Shown here in pieces: positions 55,647 through 64,000 of a stretch of 64,000 bases of DNA. Within the stretch, counting starts at the first letter, position 1. Every line of letters starts with the position of its first letter. The stretch is from Primulina eburnea. Its lineage: Eukaryota; Streptophyta; Magnoliopsida; Lamiales; Gesneriaceae. The position numbers and the translations under genes were made by a program. The stretch covers positions 51,168,342-51,232,341 of the forward strand of contig NC_133101.1 of NCBI RefSeq assembly GCF_022965805.1, in the 5' to 3' direction. Below the pieces are notes generated by a model. It saw nothing but the letters and a program-made list of their open reading frames with translations, did no database searches and was not told where the DNA came from.

Positions 55647-56877
55647 TCAAGGCTCCTCGTCGTTGTGCTCCGGTGGTGGCACTCCTGTCGCATCCCCCTG
55701 ATGAAGGTAGTCGTACTGAAATTGGTAGGGAGGAATGAACGGCGGTTGTGGTGGTATTGCTCCCGGGTCCATGCCCCCGTGGATGAGCATGGTTCGCATC
55801 ATGGAGTTTAAATGAGTGAATTGTGCCTGAAAATTGATGTTGAACTGCTGTTGATGAGCCATGTAGGCAAGACTCTCGTCCATTTTGTCGGTCTGAGTGC
55901 GTCTGCGGGGCTGTGGGCGACGAGAGACAGTAGCGCTAGATCCACCGGCTTCCTCCGCCTGAGTGGGGAAGTCCACCCGTCGTTTCGCCCTTTTTCGCTG
56001 TTCGTCCTCCTGACAAATTGGCTTCATCGGTTGAAGCCACTCCTCGTCATCCCAGAAATGTACCCCAGCCCGTGCACACAGTTTGGATATGATCGTCGGA
56101 AAGAAAAGCCCGATGTGGCTGTTGTGAGCACTCAACATCATCTGAGAAGTTATAAGTCTGCCCACATTTATGTCGTATCCTTGGGTCAAAGCAAAAAGTA
56201 GCACAGCCCGTTCTTTTTGCACATCGCTCTTATCCGAGACCGGCATCATCCTTCGGGCCACAAACAAATACCACATGGCAGCTTCAGTTTTCAAGTATTT
56301 CTCCTCAAAACAGCTTGGCGGTCCGCATCGCACCCAGATATCATAGGGTCTCGATAATCAAAGTGTAGTTGGGATCAGCCACCAACGCCTGGAAGTTAGA
56401 GTCGTCAACCTCCGCTGTTTCTAAGAGGGCGTTAATCGTAGCTGAATCAAACGGCACAAGCTTGCCTCTAACAAACGCCCTACCATCAGTTCGCTCACAA
56501 GCATTCGCATAGAATTCCCTGACTACCGACACCACTGCCGCTTGAGGTTGCTCACTAAATTTTCCCCATCCCCTTCGATCCAAGTCCACAATGGGCTCTA
56601 AATACCTATCCTCAAATTGGTGACGAAATCCCCTTTCGGGAATGGGGTTTCGGTGAATTTTAGCATGGTCGTATCTAGCACGAGCCTCCGCACTCACGAA
56701 GCGTGTTCTATCAAATGAGGAGGAAGTGGAAGAAGATGAACCGGGATTACCTCTTTGTTTCTTGGGGGCCATGGTGGTTGAAGATGGAGATGGTGATCGG
56801 ATTGATGAAGATTCTTGTTTCCCTACGGCGATTGTTCCACCTTGCCGAGGATTGGAGGAGGAATTGACAACCTGCAC
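55647..56877 (-). pseudogene. Athila env-like third gene (putative plant transposon protein), frameshifted
   Basis: The first part (56877-56341) begins with a Ser-rich leader and MAPKKQRG, then PIPERGFRHQFEDRYLEPIV, VVSVVREFYANACERTDGRA and FVRGKLVPFDSATINALLET. These match the protein encoded after pol in Athila elements (a plant transposon protein family). A one-base shift near 56340 moves the rest (56333-55647) to another frame: KTEAAMWYLFVARRMMPVSD, then a basic linker and a Gln/Pro-rich tail. The function of this protein in Athila is not settled; envelope-like is a historical name. Confidence 0.75.
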
Positions 56878-56984
56878 AAGAAAATTAAAGAAGAGAGTGA
56901 GGGAGAGTTAGGGATTTGAGGGGGGGGGGGGGGGTTCGAGCAGAATGAAAGGGGGAAAGAGGGGATTGGGTTTTTAAAGCAGTC

Positions 56985-57160
56985 GCGCTCGAGCGGTACA
57001 AAACTACCGCTCGAGCGCCAACCTTTCGGTAAAATTTTTTCGGAATTTTATTTTCGCGCTCGAGCGGTAAAAATTACCGCCCGAGCGTGGAGCTCTATGG
57101 AAGTTAGCGTTTGCAACAAGTTGTCGCGCTCGAGCGGTACAAAACTGCCGCCCGAGCGCC
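56985..57160. repeat. Three-unit hairpin array between Athila integrase and env-like gene
   Basis: Three hairpins of the same type as in the LTR (gcgctcgagcggta, A/T loop, taccgc(t/c)cgagcgc) start at 56985, 57056 and 57126, a period of 70-71 bp. They lie upstream of the env-like gene in minus sense, where a splice acceptor or promoter for that gene would be expected. A run of about 13 G lies next to them at about 56921-56934. Confidence 0.88.
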
Positions 57161-57369
57161 GAGCTCTCTGGAAATTCTCGTTTTTTTTTGAAATAAAAAA
57201 AAAAACACAGTAAAAGAAAATAAAAAAAATATTGACAAGAAAGAAAAATCAAATTAAATGCAAGAGAGGGGAAAGAAAGTTATTTCTCAATTTACAGTCG
57301 AGAGCTAGACTATCGGTCGGTCTCAGTTTGAATTGTCTTGGAACCAGGTGATTCCAAGTTGTGGCTCAA

Positions 57370-58769
57370 TTATGCACCCATGTAATGCTTTAGTCGCTGA
57401 GCATTGACCGTGAATGTCCCATCCTTTCCATTTTTAAATTCTATAGCTCCCGATGGGTATACTTTCGAAATCATGAATGGGCCGGACCATCGTGACATCA
57501 GTTTTCCTGGAAACAGTCTCAACCGGGAGTTATGGAGCAGGACATTTTCACCTTCTTGGAATTCCCTTTCGATGATTCGCCTGTCATGAGCCCTCTTTGT
57601 ATTTTCTTTGTAGGACAGTGCGAGATCATATGCCAGATTTCAGAATTCCTCCAACTGATCTAGTTGAAGCAAACGTCGTTCACCTGCATCAGTAAAATTA
57701 AAGTTTAGTGCTTTTGTTGCCCAATATTCCCGATGCTCTAACTCTACAGGTAAGTGACATGCTTTACCAACAATAACCTGTACGGTGTTGTGCCTATAGG
57801 TGTTTTGAAAGCAGTCCTATATGCCCAAAGAGCATCATCTAACCTCACCGACCAATCTTTCCTACTGACACCTACATCCTTCTCCAAAATTCGCTTTATC
57901 TCTCGGTTCGACACTTACACTTGACCACTCGTTTGGGGGTGGTATGGGGTAGAGGTCTTGTGTGTGACATCATATTTTCTCAAGAGTCTTTCAAATAATT
58001 TATTGCAAAAATGGGTACCACCATCAATAATGATTGATCGCGGTGTTCCAAATCTGTTAAAAATATTTTTCTTCAAAAATTTTAAGACCACCTGAGCATC
58101 ATTAGTGGCATATGCTTCTGCCTCTACCCACTTAGACACATAATCAACCGCCACCAAAATATATTTTTTCGTGAATGAACTGGGAAACGGTCTCATGAAG
58201 TCTATCCTCCACACATCAAAAACCTCACACTCGATGATATTATTCAAGGGCATTTCGTGACGGTTAGAGATGTTACCTGTCCGTTGGCATTTATCACATG
58301 CTAGCACATAAGAGTGAGCATCTTTAAAAAGGGTTGGCCAATAAAAGCCACGTTCAAGTACCTTCGATGCCGTCCTCGTTGGTCCAAAATGACCACCTAC
58401 CTCACGGTCATGACAGTTATTGAGAATTTGATCGAACTCCTCCTCTGCAACACACCTTCTTATCGTAGAATCTGCACAAATCTTAAACAAAAACGGTTCC
58501 TCCCAAAAATAATATTTCACGTCAGAGAAGAATTTCTTTTGTTGGTGAAATGATAGATTTGGTGGTGGTGTGCCTGTGACAAGGAATTTAGCGAAATTTG
58601 CATACCAAGGACAAAGTTTCATCTCAAACAGTTGCTCGTCAGGAAACCAATCATTAATAGCCTGGTCTACACAGTCATTACTAATAAGCTCTAGTCTAGA
58701 CAAATGATCCGCCACCACATTCTCAACATCTTTCTTATCTTTTATTTCCAAATCGAATTCTTGCAACAA
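57370..58769 (-). pseudogene. Athila integrase
   Basis: The frame 58769-57915 holds the tail of RNase H ([20 protein letters not shown]), the HHCC zinc-binding part ([29 protein letters not shown]) and the catalytic core ([42 protein letters not shown]). The next codon, which encodes the catalytic Glu in this family, is a TAA stop at 57912-57914. The C-terminal part continues with further breaks to a stop at 57370-57372. Confidence 0.82.
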
Positions 58770-59781
58770 TAAAATCCACCGAAGTAAGCGTGGCTTGGCA
58801 TCTTTTTTAGCAAGTAAATATTTCAGTGCCGAGTGATCGGTGTAAACAATGACTTTCGATAAAACAAGATATGAGTGAAATTTATCGAGAGCAAATACTA
58901 CTGCAAGTAGTTTCTTTTCAGTCGTCGCATAATTTAGTTGAGCCTCATCTAAGGTCTTACTTGCGTAATAAATTATATGAAATACCTTGTTTTTCCGCTA
59001 TCCAAGTACAGCTCCCACCGCAGTATCACTGGCATCGCACATTACCTCGAAGGATAGATCTCAATCTGGTGCCACCAAGACAGGAGCCATCACCAAGCGC
59101 TCCTTCAAGTTCTCGTATGCCTGTAAACAGTAAGAATTAAAATCAAAGGGCACATCTTTCATAAGTAAGGAAGATAGAGGTTTGGTAATTTTAGAAAAAT
59201 CTTTGATAAAATGCCGATAAAAACCGGTGTGGCCTAGAAAACTTCTAACTACCTTTATGGATGCCGTAGGTGGTAAGTTCTTGATAACTTCAACTTTCGC
59301 CTTATCCACCTCCATTCCATTCTCTGATATCTTATGCCCCAATACTATTCCTTCTTGTACCATGAAATGACATTTTTCCCAATTCAGCACCAAATTCGTC
59401 TCCTCACATCTCATCAAAACCACCTTCAAATTTTTCAAACAGTCATCAAAAGAAGAACCAAAAATCGAGAAGTCATCCATAAAAATCTCAAGAAAGGTTT
59501 CTATCATGTCAAGAAATATAGCGGTCATGCATCGTTGAAACATGGCAGGGGCATTACACAAACCAAAGGGCATCTGTCTATAAGCAAAGGTGCCATAAGG
59601 ACAAGTGAAAGTGGTTTTCTCTTGGTCCTCAGGCGCAATCATAATTTGGTTATACCCTGAATACCCATCCAAAAAACAATAAAACTCATGAGCCGCTAAC
59701 CTCTCAAGCATTTGATCAATGAAGGGCAGTGGAAAGTGATCTTTACGGGTAGCATCATTTAATTTCCTATAATCAATGCAC
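58770..59781 (-). pseudogene. Athila reverse transcriptase (second part) and RNase H
   Basis: The frame 59711-59061 has HEFYCFLDGYSGYNQIMIAP, FAYRQMPFGLCNAPAMFQRC and the catalytic FMDD. RNase H follows (CDASDTAVGAVLG), with an in-frame stop near 59000 directly after GAVLG. The RT is cut at 59781 by element H inside the VCIDYRKLN motif. Confidence 0.85.
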
Positions 59782-59799
59782 GACTACAAAAAAAAGACT

Positions 59800-60160
59800 A
59801 AAGACAACGGTGAAAAACCGTTGTTGTATGTCTTGAAAAACCGTTGCAAAAGCCCCTGTGGTTAAAGGGTACGCTCAAAGACAACGGTGAAAAACCGTTG
59901 TCGTAGACATCAAATACAACGGTGAAAAACTGTTGTGGTATGTCTTGAAAAACCGTTGTTAAAGCCCCTGTGGTTAAAGGATACGCTCAAACACAACGGT
60001 GAAAAACCGTTGTCGTAGACGTCAAATACAACGGTGAAAAACCGTTGTCGTATGTCTTAAAAAACCGTTGTTAAAGCCCCTGTGGTTAAAAGATGCGCTC
60101 AAAGACATCGGTGGAAAACCGTTGTAGTAGACGTCAACGACAACGGTGGAAAATGGTTGT
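59800..60160. repeat. Subterminal tandem repeats, left side of CACTA H
   Basis: Units of about 110-118 bp contain agacaacggtgaaaaaccgt twice and gcccctgtggttaaa once (the latter at about 59847, 59965 and 60077). Each unit folds into short hairpins. Such arrays are where CACTA accessory proteins bind. Confidence 0.8.
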
Positions 60161-60397
60161 AAAATGATATTTGCGACGGACTCCATACAAAAATCCGTTG
60201 CCATTAGCGACAGTCTTCTTTTCGTCGCTAAACCTAGCGACGGTTACAAAAACTGTCGCTACTGGTAGCGACAGCATTCATGTAAAATACCGTCGCTACG
60301 TAGCGACGGTTTATACATGAATTCCGTCGCTAATATTTTCGGGAAAATAAAAAAAAATTAATAATTTAATAAATCGGTTTTGTTAATTGATACAATT

Positions 60398-60590
60398 GTG
60401 TAAGAGATAAAAAAATTGAAGTGTCGTGAAGTGATAATATCGTGTAAGAGATAAAAATTTTAATTGTTTTGAAGTGATAAAATCGTGTAAGAGATAAAAA
60501 TTTTAAGTGTTGTGAAGTGGTAAAATCGTGTAAGAGATAAAATTTTAAGTCTTGTGCAGTTGTAAAATCGTGTAAGTGATGAAAATGGAG
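60398..60590. repeat. Five tandem copies of a 43-bp unit inside CACTA H
   Basis: The motif gtgtaagagataaaa recurs at 60398, 60442, 60485, 60528 and 60570 (last copy gtgtaagtgat), with ttttaagtgttgtgaagtg between. It is distinct from the hairpin motifs on either side. Confidence 0.85.
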
Positions 60591-60914
60591 CGAATTTGAA
60601 TGTATTTATAGATAGTGGTGGAAGAAAAGGGAGGGAAAGCTAGGCGGGATGGAATTTTTTGAAATTGGCGACGGTGTTTGTAAAATTGTCGCTAATATTC
60701 GCGACGGTAATTGTAAAACTGTGGCTAATATTTGCGACGTGTATAGATAATGCGTCGCTAATTTTAAATTAGCGACGGGTGTACTTGATTCTGTTGCTTA
60801 CTTTAGCGACGGTTTCAAATAAACCGTCGCAAAAAATGAATGTAGCGACGTTTATATAGCGACGGGTTTACATAAACCGTCGCTAATACCATTGTGTTCT
60901 ATTTTTAACCCACG

Positions 60915-61500
60915 CCAATCGACAACGGTTTTTCTAAAACCGTTGTCGATTGTCCAAAAAACACGTTAATAGACAACGGTTTATGAAACCGTTGTCATAA
61001 ACGTTCAAAGACAACGGTTCTGTAACCGTTGTCATTGACCCTAAAAATGTTGTCTTTGACACACAAAAGACAACGGTTTTTCTAAAACCGTTGTCGATTG
61101 TCCAAAAAACACGCTAATAGACAACGGTTTATGAAACCGTTGTCATAAACGTTCAAAGACAACGGTTCTGTAACCGTTGTCATTGACCCTAAAAACCGTT
61201 GTGTTTGACCCCCAAAAGACAACGGTTTTTATAAAAACGTTGTCGATTGTCCAAAAAAACACGCTAATAGACAACGGTTCATGAAACCATTGTCATAAAC
61301 ATTCAAAGACAACGGTTTTACAGAACCGTTGTCATTGAGCCTAAAAACCGTTGTCTTTGATTCCAAAAAGACAACGGTTGTATAAAAACCGTTGTCGTTT
61401 GCTGAAAAAATTATCTACGACAACGGTTTTAGCTAAAACCGTTGTTAAAAAGTTTTTTAACAACAGTTTTGGCTAAAACCGTTGTCGTATGTGTGTTGTT
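60915..61500. repeat. Subterminal tandem repeats, right side of CACTA H
   Basis: About three to four units of 130-150 bp contain gacaacggtttttctaaaac, then cgattgtccaaaaaacacg, gacaacggtttatgaaaccg and ttgtcattgaccctaaaa. Each acaacggt motif faces its complement to form a hairpin. Confidence 0.82.
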
Positions 61501-61522
61501 GATTCTGAAAATTCTTGTAGTG

Positions 61523-62112
61523 CACACACGCCATCCTCTAATTGTCCTAGTGGGTATTAACTCATTTTGTTCATTTGTGATCACAGTAATCCCACTTTTT
61601 TTCGGCACACACTGAACAGGACTTACCCATGCACTATCAGATATAGGATAGATAATACCTGCATCAAGGAGTTTGATAGTCTATGCTTTTACTACCTCTT
61701 GCATCTTTGGATTTAATCTTCTTTGAGGTTGCACAAGAGGTGAGTACTTATCTTCCATCAAGATCTTGTGCATGCAGACTGATGGATTGATTCCTTCGAT
61801 ATCCGCCACCTTCCACGCAAATGCACGTTTGTGCGCCTTCAAGACTTTCAAAAGTTTTTCCTCCATCACATCTATCAAAGCAGCAGAAATAATGACAGGT
61901 AAAGTGTTGTGCTCACCTAGGTATACATACTTTAGGTGTGGAGGCAGTGGTTTGAGCTCGAGTGTTGGTGGCTCCTCCAAGCTTGACTTCTGTGGGCTCA
62001 AGTCTTTTCGATCTCCCAAATCCTCTAACCTCATCCTCATTGGCTTTCTCCATGGATGGTTGGCATTAAAGTATGCTACTATTTCAGCTTTTTCTTTGTC
62101 CAATTGCTCTTC
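61523..62112 (-). pseudogene. Athila reverse transcriptase, N-terminal part
   Basis: The frame 62103-61681 has KHPWRKP-like and LPPHLKYVYLGEHNTLPVII, ending LVQPQRRLNPKMQEVVKA and then a stop. Beyond the stop the RT continues (LLDAGIIYPISDSAWVSPVQ) to the insertion site of H at 61522. The segment LKYVYLG is a common landmark before RT in Athila and Tat elements. Confidence 0.8.
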
Positions 62113-62792
62113 TCACAATTCAGTAGTGATAGCGGCTTCCAAAGGATCCCAAAGAGCATCCTGCACATAGTTAGACACAAGAGAATCAAAAGAATCAATT
62201 CTAAAACAATTATCAGAATGCAAAGTGTGCTTAAGTGCATTAAAGACATCAAAAGTAGTATCTTTTTCCCCCACTCTCAATCTAAACTTCCCCTCTTGAA
62301 CATCAATCAGGGCCTTGCCAGTAGCAAGGAACGGTCTCCCCAAAATCAAAGGCATCTCCATATCCTCCTCCATGTCTAGCACCACGAAATCAGCAGGAAA
62401 ATAAACTTATCTACTTTCACTAGCACATCCTCAATAACTCCCTGCGGATACTTGACAGATCTGTCTGCCAGCTGTAAAGACATCCTCGTTGGCTTAGGTT
62501 CTCCCAACCCAAGTTTCCTAAACACAGACAAAGGCATAAGATTAATACTTGCACCAAGATCACACAAAGCTTTGTGAAAAACTACATCACCAATCATGCA
62601 AGGAATAGAGAAACTCCCTGGGTCTTTTAGTTTCGGTGCGATTTCTTTTTGCACCAAAGCGGAGCAATTTTCAGTTAAGTTCACTGTCATGTGATCCTCC
62701 AACTTCCTCTTATTGGCCAATATGTCCTTCAAAAATTTAGCATAACTAGGCATTTGCATTAAATCATCGGCAAAGGGAATATTGATATGCAA
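62113..62792 (-). pseudogene. Athila aspartic protease region
   Basis: The frame 62792-62376 contains CMIGDVVFHKALCDLGASIN and LMPLSVFRKLGLGEPKPTRM. The active-site loop is DLGAS, the form usual in Athila and Tat proteases. The second half (62385-62113) continues in another frame with [21 protein letters not shown] short frameshift near 62385 joins or separates them. Confidence 0.8.
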
Positions 62793-62814
62793 TTTTTTAA
62801 ATACCTCAAGAAAC

Positions 62815-64000
62815 TTACCGAATTGCTAGTTTTGCTTTTTTCAATGCTGCAGGGAAAGGTGGAGGAATAACAATTTTAGGTTGTGCAGTGGGTGCTAGTA
62901 TAGAGTTAGAAAACTTACCTTTAGATGTCGCAGTCTGCTCATCCAATGTTTGAGTTTTCTCTTTCTCTCTTGACTCCAAAACTTTCCCACTCTTCAACTC
63001 AATGGCCTTCACTTGCTCTTTTGGATTAGTCTCGGTGTTACTTGGCAAGGTGTCTGGCTCTCTACTTGCTATCATCTTCGCTAACTGACCAATCTGATTT
63101 TCAAGCCCCTTTATCGATGCATCCTGATTTTGAAGTCTAGTTTCAGTGGATGAGATAAACTTAGACATCATCTGCTCCAAATTGGACTTCTCTTCTCTAG
63201 GAGGATCAGATCTGTACATCGGTTGTTTCCCATATGATTGTCCTCCTTGTGGTCTGTTCTGGCTGTTTTGACCACCCCATGAGAAGTTTGGGTGTTGCCT
63301 CCACCCCGGATTGTATGTGTTCGAATAAGGGTCATTTCGTGGGCGGTTTTGGACCCCTACTTGATTTATTGGTGCCCCTTCTTGCACATAAAATGGATTG
63401 TCATCTTGACAGTCCTTCACATAGTGTTCCCCTCCACACTTTTCACAAAATATCTCTTGAAGACGCATAGCCGTGCCACCCACATTTAAGCTATCTAGTT
63501 TCCTGTTCAAAACATCAAGTTTTGCAGTAATAGCAGAAATGTCAGTTACCTGGTGAACTCCTGCACTTTCCGCGGGTTGTTCCTTTCAGATTGAGGATGA
63601 TAATTGCTCGAAGCCATTTCTTCCAACAACTCATATCCTTCTTCCGCAGTTTTTCTCAATAAGTTCCCACACGCAGCAGCATCTATCATAGTGCGGTTAG
63701 GAGTAAGCAAACCATAATAAAATGTTTGAACGACTAACCCAAGTGGTAATTCGTGATGTGGGCATCTTCGTAGTAGATCCTTGAAGCGTTCCCATGCCTC
63801 ATATAAAGACTCCTGATCGAATTGAGCAAATGTAGTAATGTCTGCCCGCAGCTTCATGGTCTTTGATGGATGAAAGTATTTAATGAGAAATGCTTTCGCC
63901 ATGTCTTCCCATGTAGTGATCGAACCTACAGGCAAACAATTTAACCATGCTTTAGCTTTATCACGTAGAGAAGAAAGAAACAACCGCAATCTAACAGCAT
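62815..64000 (-). pseudogene. Athila gag, partial at the right edge
   Basis: The frame 63989-63546 has the Retrotrans_gag core (LFLSSLRDKAKAWLNCLPVG, FLIKYFHPSKTMKLRADITT, YEAWERFKDLLRRCPHHELP). The frame 63510-62815 has the zinc motif CEKCGGEHYVKDC, a Gln/Asn-rich part and a coiled coil with ETRLQNQDASIKGLENQIGQ. One frame break lies near 63540. The N terminus is outside the window. Confidence 0.83.

Larger units (their letters stand above)
59782..61522. mobile_element. Element H: non-autonomous CACTA transposon inserted in Athila RT
   Basis: The plus-strand right end is ttcttgtagtg (complement CACTACAAGAA) and the left end is gactacaaaa, one base off CACTACAA. The flanks are CAC (59779-59781 and 61523-61525), the 3-bp duplication of CACTA elements. 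Removing it restores the reading TRTIRGWRVCIDYRKLN of the host RT. The inside is made almost wholly of inverted acaacggt / accgttgt motifs near the ends and gcgacggt / accgtcgc motifs in the middle. No transposase is present. Confidence 0.88.
52939..64000 (-). mobile_element. Element G: Athila-type Ty3/Gypsy retrotransposon, partial
   Basis: A minus-strand element, continuing past the right edge. From the edge leftward it has gag, protease, RT (split by element H), RNase H, integrase, an env-like gene and a 3' LTR. RT sequence (YCFLDGYSGYNQIMIAPEDQ, FMDDFSIFG) and the extra gene after integrase are typical of the Athila lineage. Its LTR end carries the gcacttgcgattaattttga motif (minus strand) seen in such LTRs. 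It is decayed by stops in RT, RNase H and integrase. Confidence 0.88.

Noticed and set aside
56919..56936. Run of about 13 G as a regulatory or G-quadruplex signal
   Set aside because: A single homopolymer is as likely to be a sequencing or assembly slip; no second G-run pattern supports a quadruplex.
53925..57160. CRISPR-like array from the regular repeats
   Set aside because: The units are self-complementary hairpins with similar spacers inside a plant retrotransposon; there are no cas genes and the genome is eukaryotic.
60022..60204. Small ORF within CACTA H
   Set aside because: It is produced by the hairpin repeats and has no coding character.

Overview
The window is nuclear DNA of a flowering plant. 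It is AT-rich, has a conserved plant gene with GT-AG introns, and is otherwise packed with plant transposable elements. An asterid of the Lamiales type is a weak guess from the look of one foldback repeat. No bacterial genes, rRNA, tRNA or CRISPR were seen.

Region 1 (1-5600): one host gene on the minus strand, an exosome core subunit of the RRP45 type. It has one 5' UTR exon and seven coding exons, and a small hAT-derived element sits in one intron.

Region 2 (5602-10274): a PIF/Harbinger DNA transposon with terminal inverted repeats, a TTA target duplication and both expected genes: a Myb/SANT-like accessory protein and a DDE transposase. Both read open once obvious introns are removed.

Region 3 (10317-18454): an almost complete endogenous pararetrovirus (Caulimoviridae). 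Its order is tRNA-Met primer site, three small ORFs, capsid protein, movement protein, protease/RT/RNase H, a broken transactivator, then promoter and poly(A) signal. It lies between two inverted arms of about 140 bp that begin GGGG, end CCCC and are flanked by a perfect 9-bp duplication (tttattatt), as in Mutator-like elements. A whole viral genome therefore sits inside the ends of a DNA transposon, which is the most unusual object here.

Region 4 (18464-22293): mostly gene-free DNA with a CACTA-like remnant, a foldback element nested in it and a compact cluster of perfect palindromes.

Region 5 (22294-64000): a deep nest of LTR retrotransposons. The outermost is a decayed minus-strand Ty3/Gypsy chromovirus, element F (LTR 22294-24949; pol pieces 24950-25592, 47192-48435 and 51921-52938). 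Three insertions interrupt F. (i) Element A (25593-47191) is a gutted Sirevirus-like Copia element. A contains B (27558-45391), a second chromovirus. One LTR of B contains C (29314-37438), a solo LTR, and C contains D (31937-36736), an intact Ale-type Copia element. (ii) Element E (48436-51920) is another solo LTR. (iii) Element G (52939 to beyond the right edge) is an Athila-type Ty3/Gypsy element with an env-like third gene, itself split in its RT by a 1.74-kb CACTA element, H (59782-61522). Target duplications were found at most junctions, so the insertion order can be read: F, then A, then B, then C, then D.

The intact coding capacity is in RRP45, the Harbinger pair, Copia D, and the capsid, movement and polymerase genes of the virus. 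Everything else is decaying.
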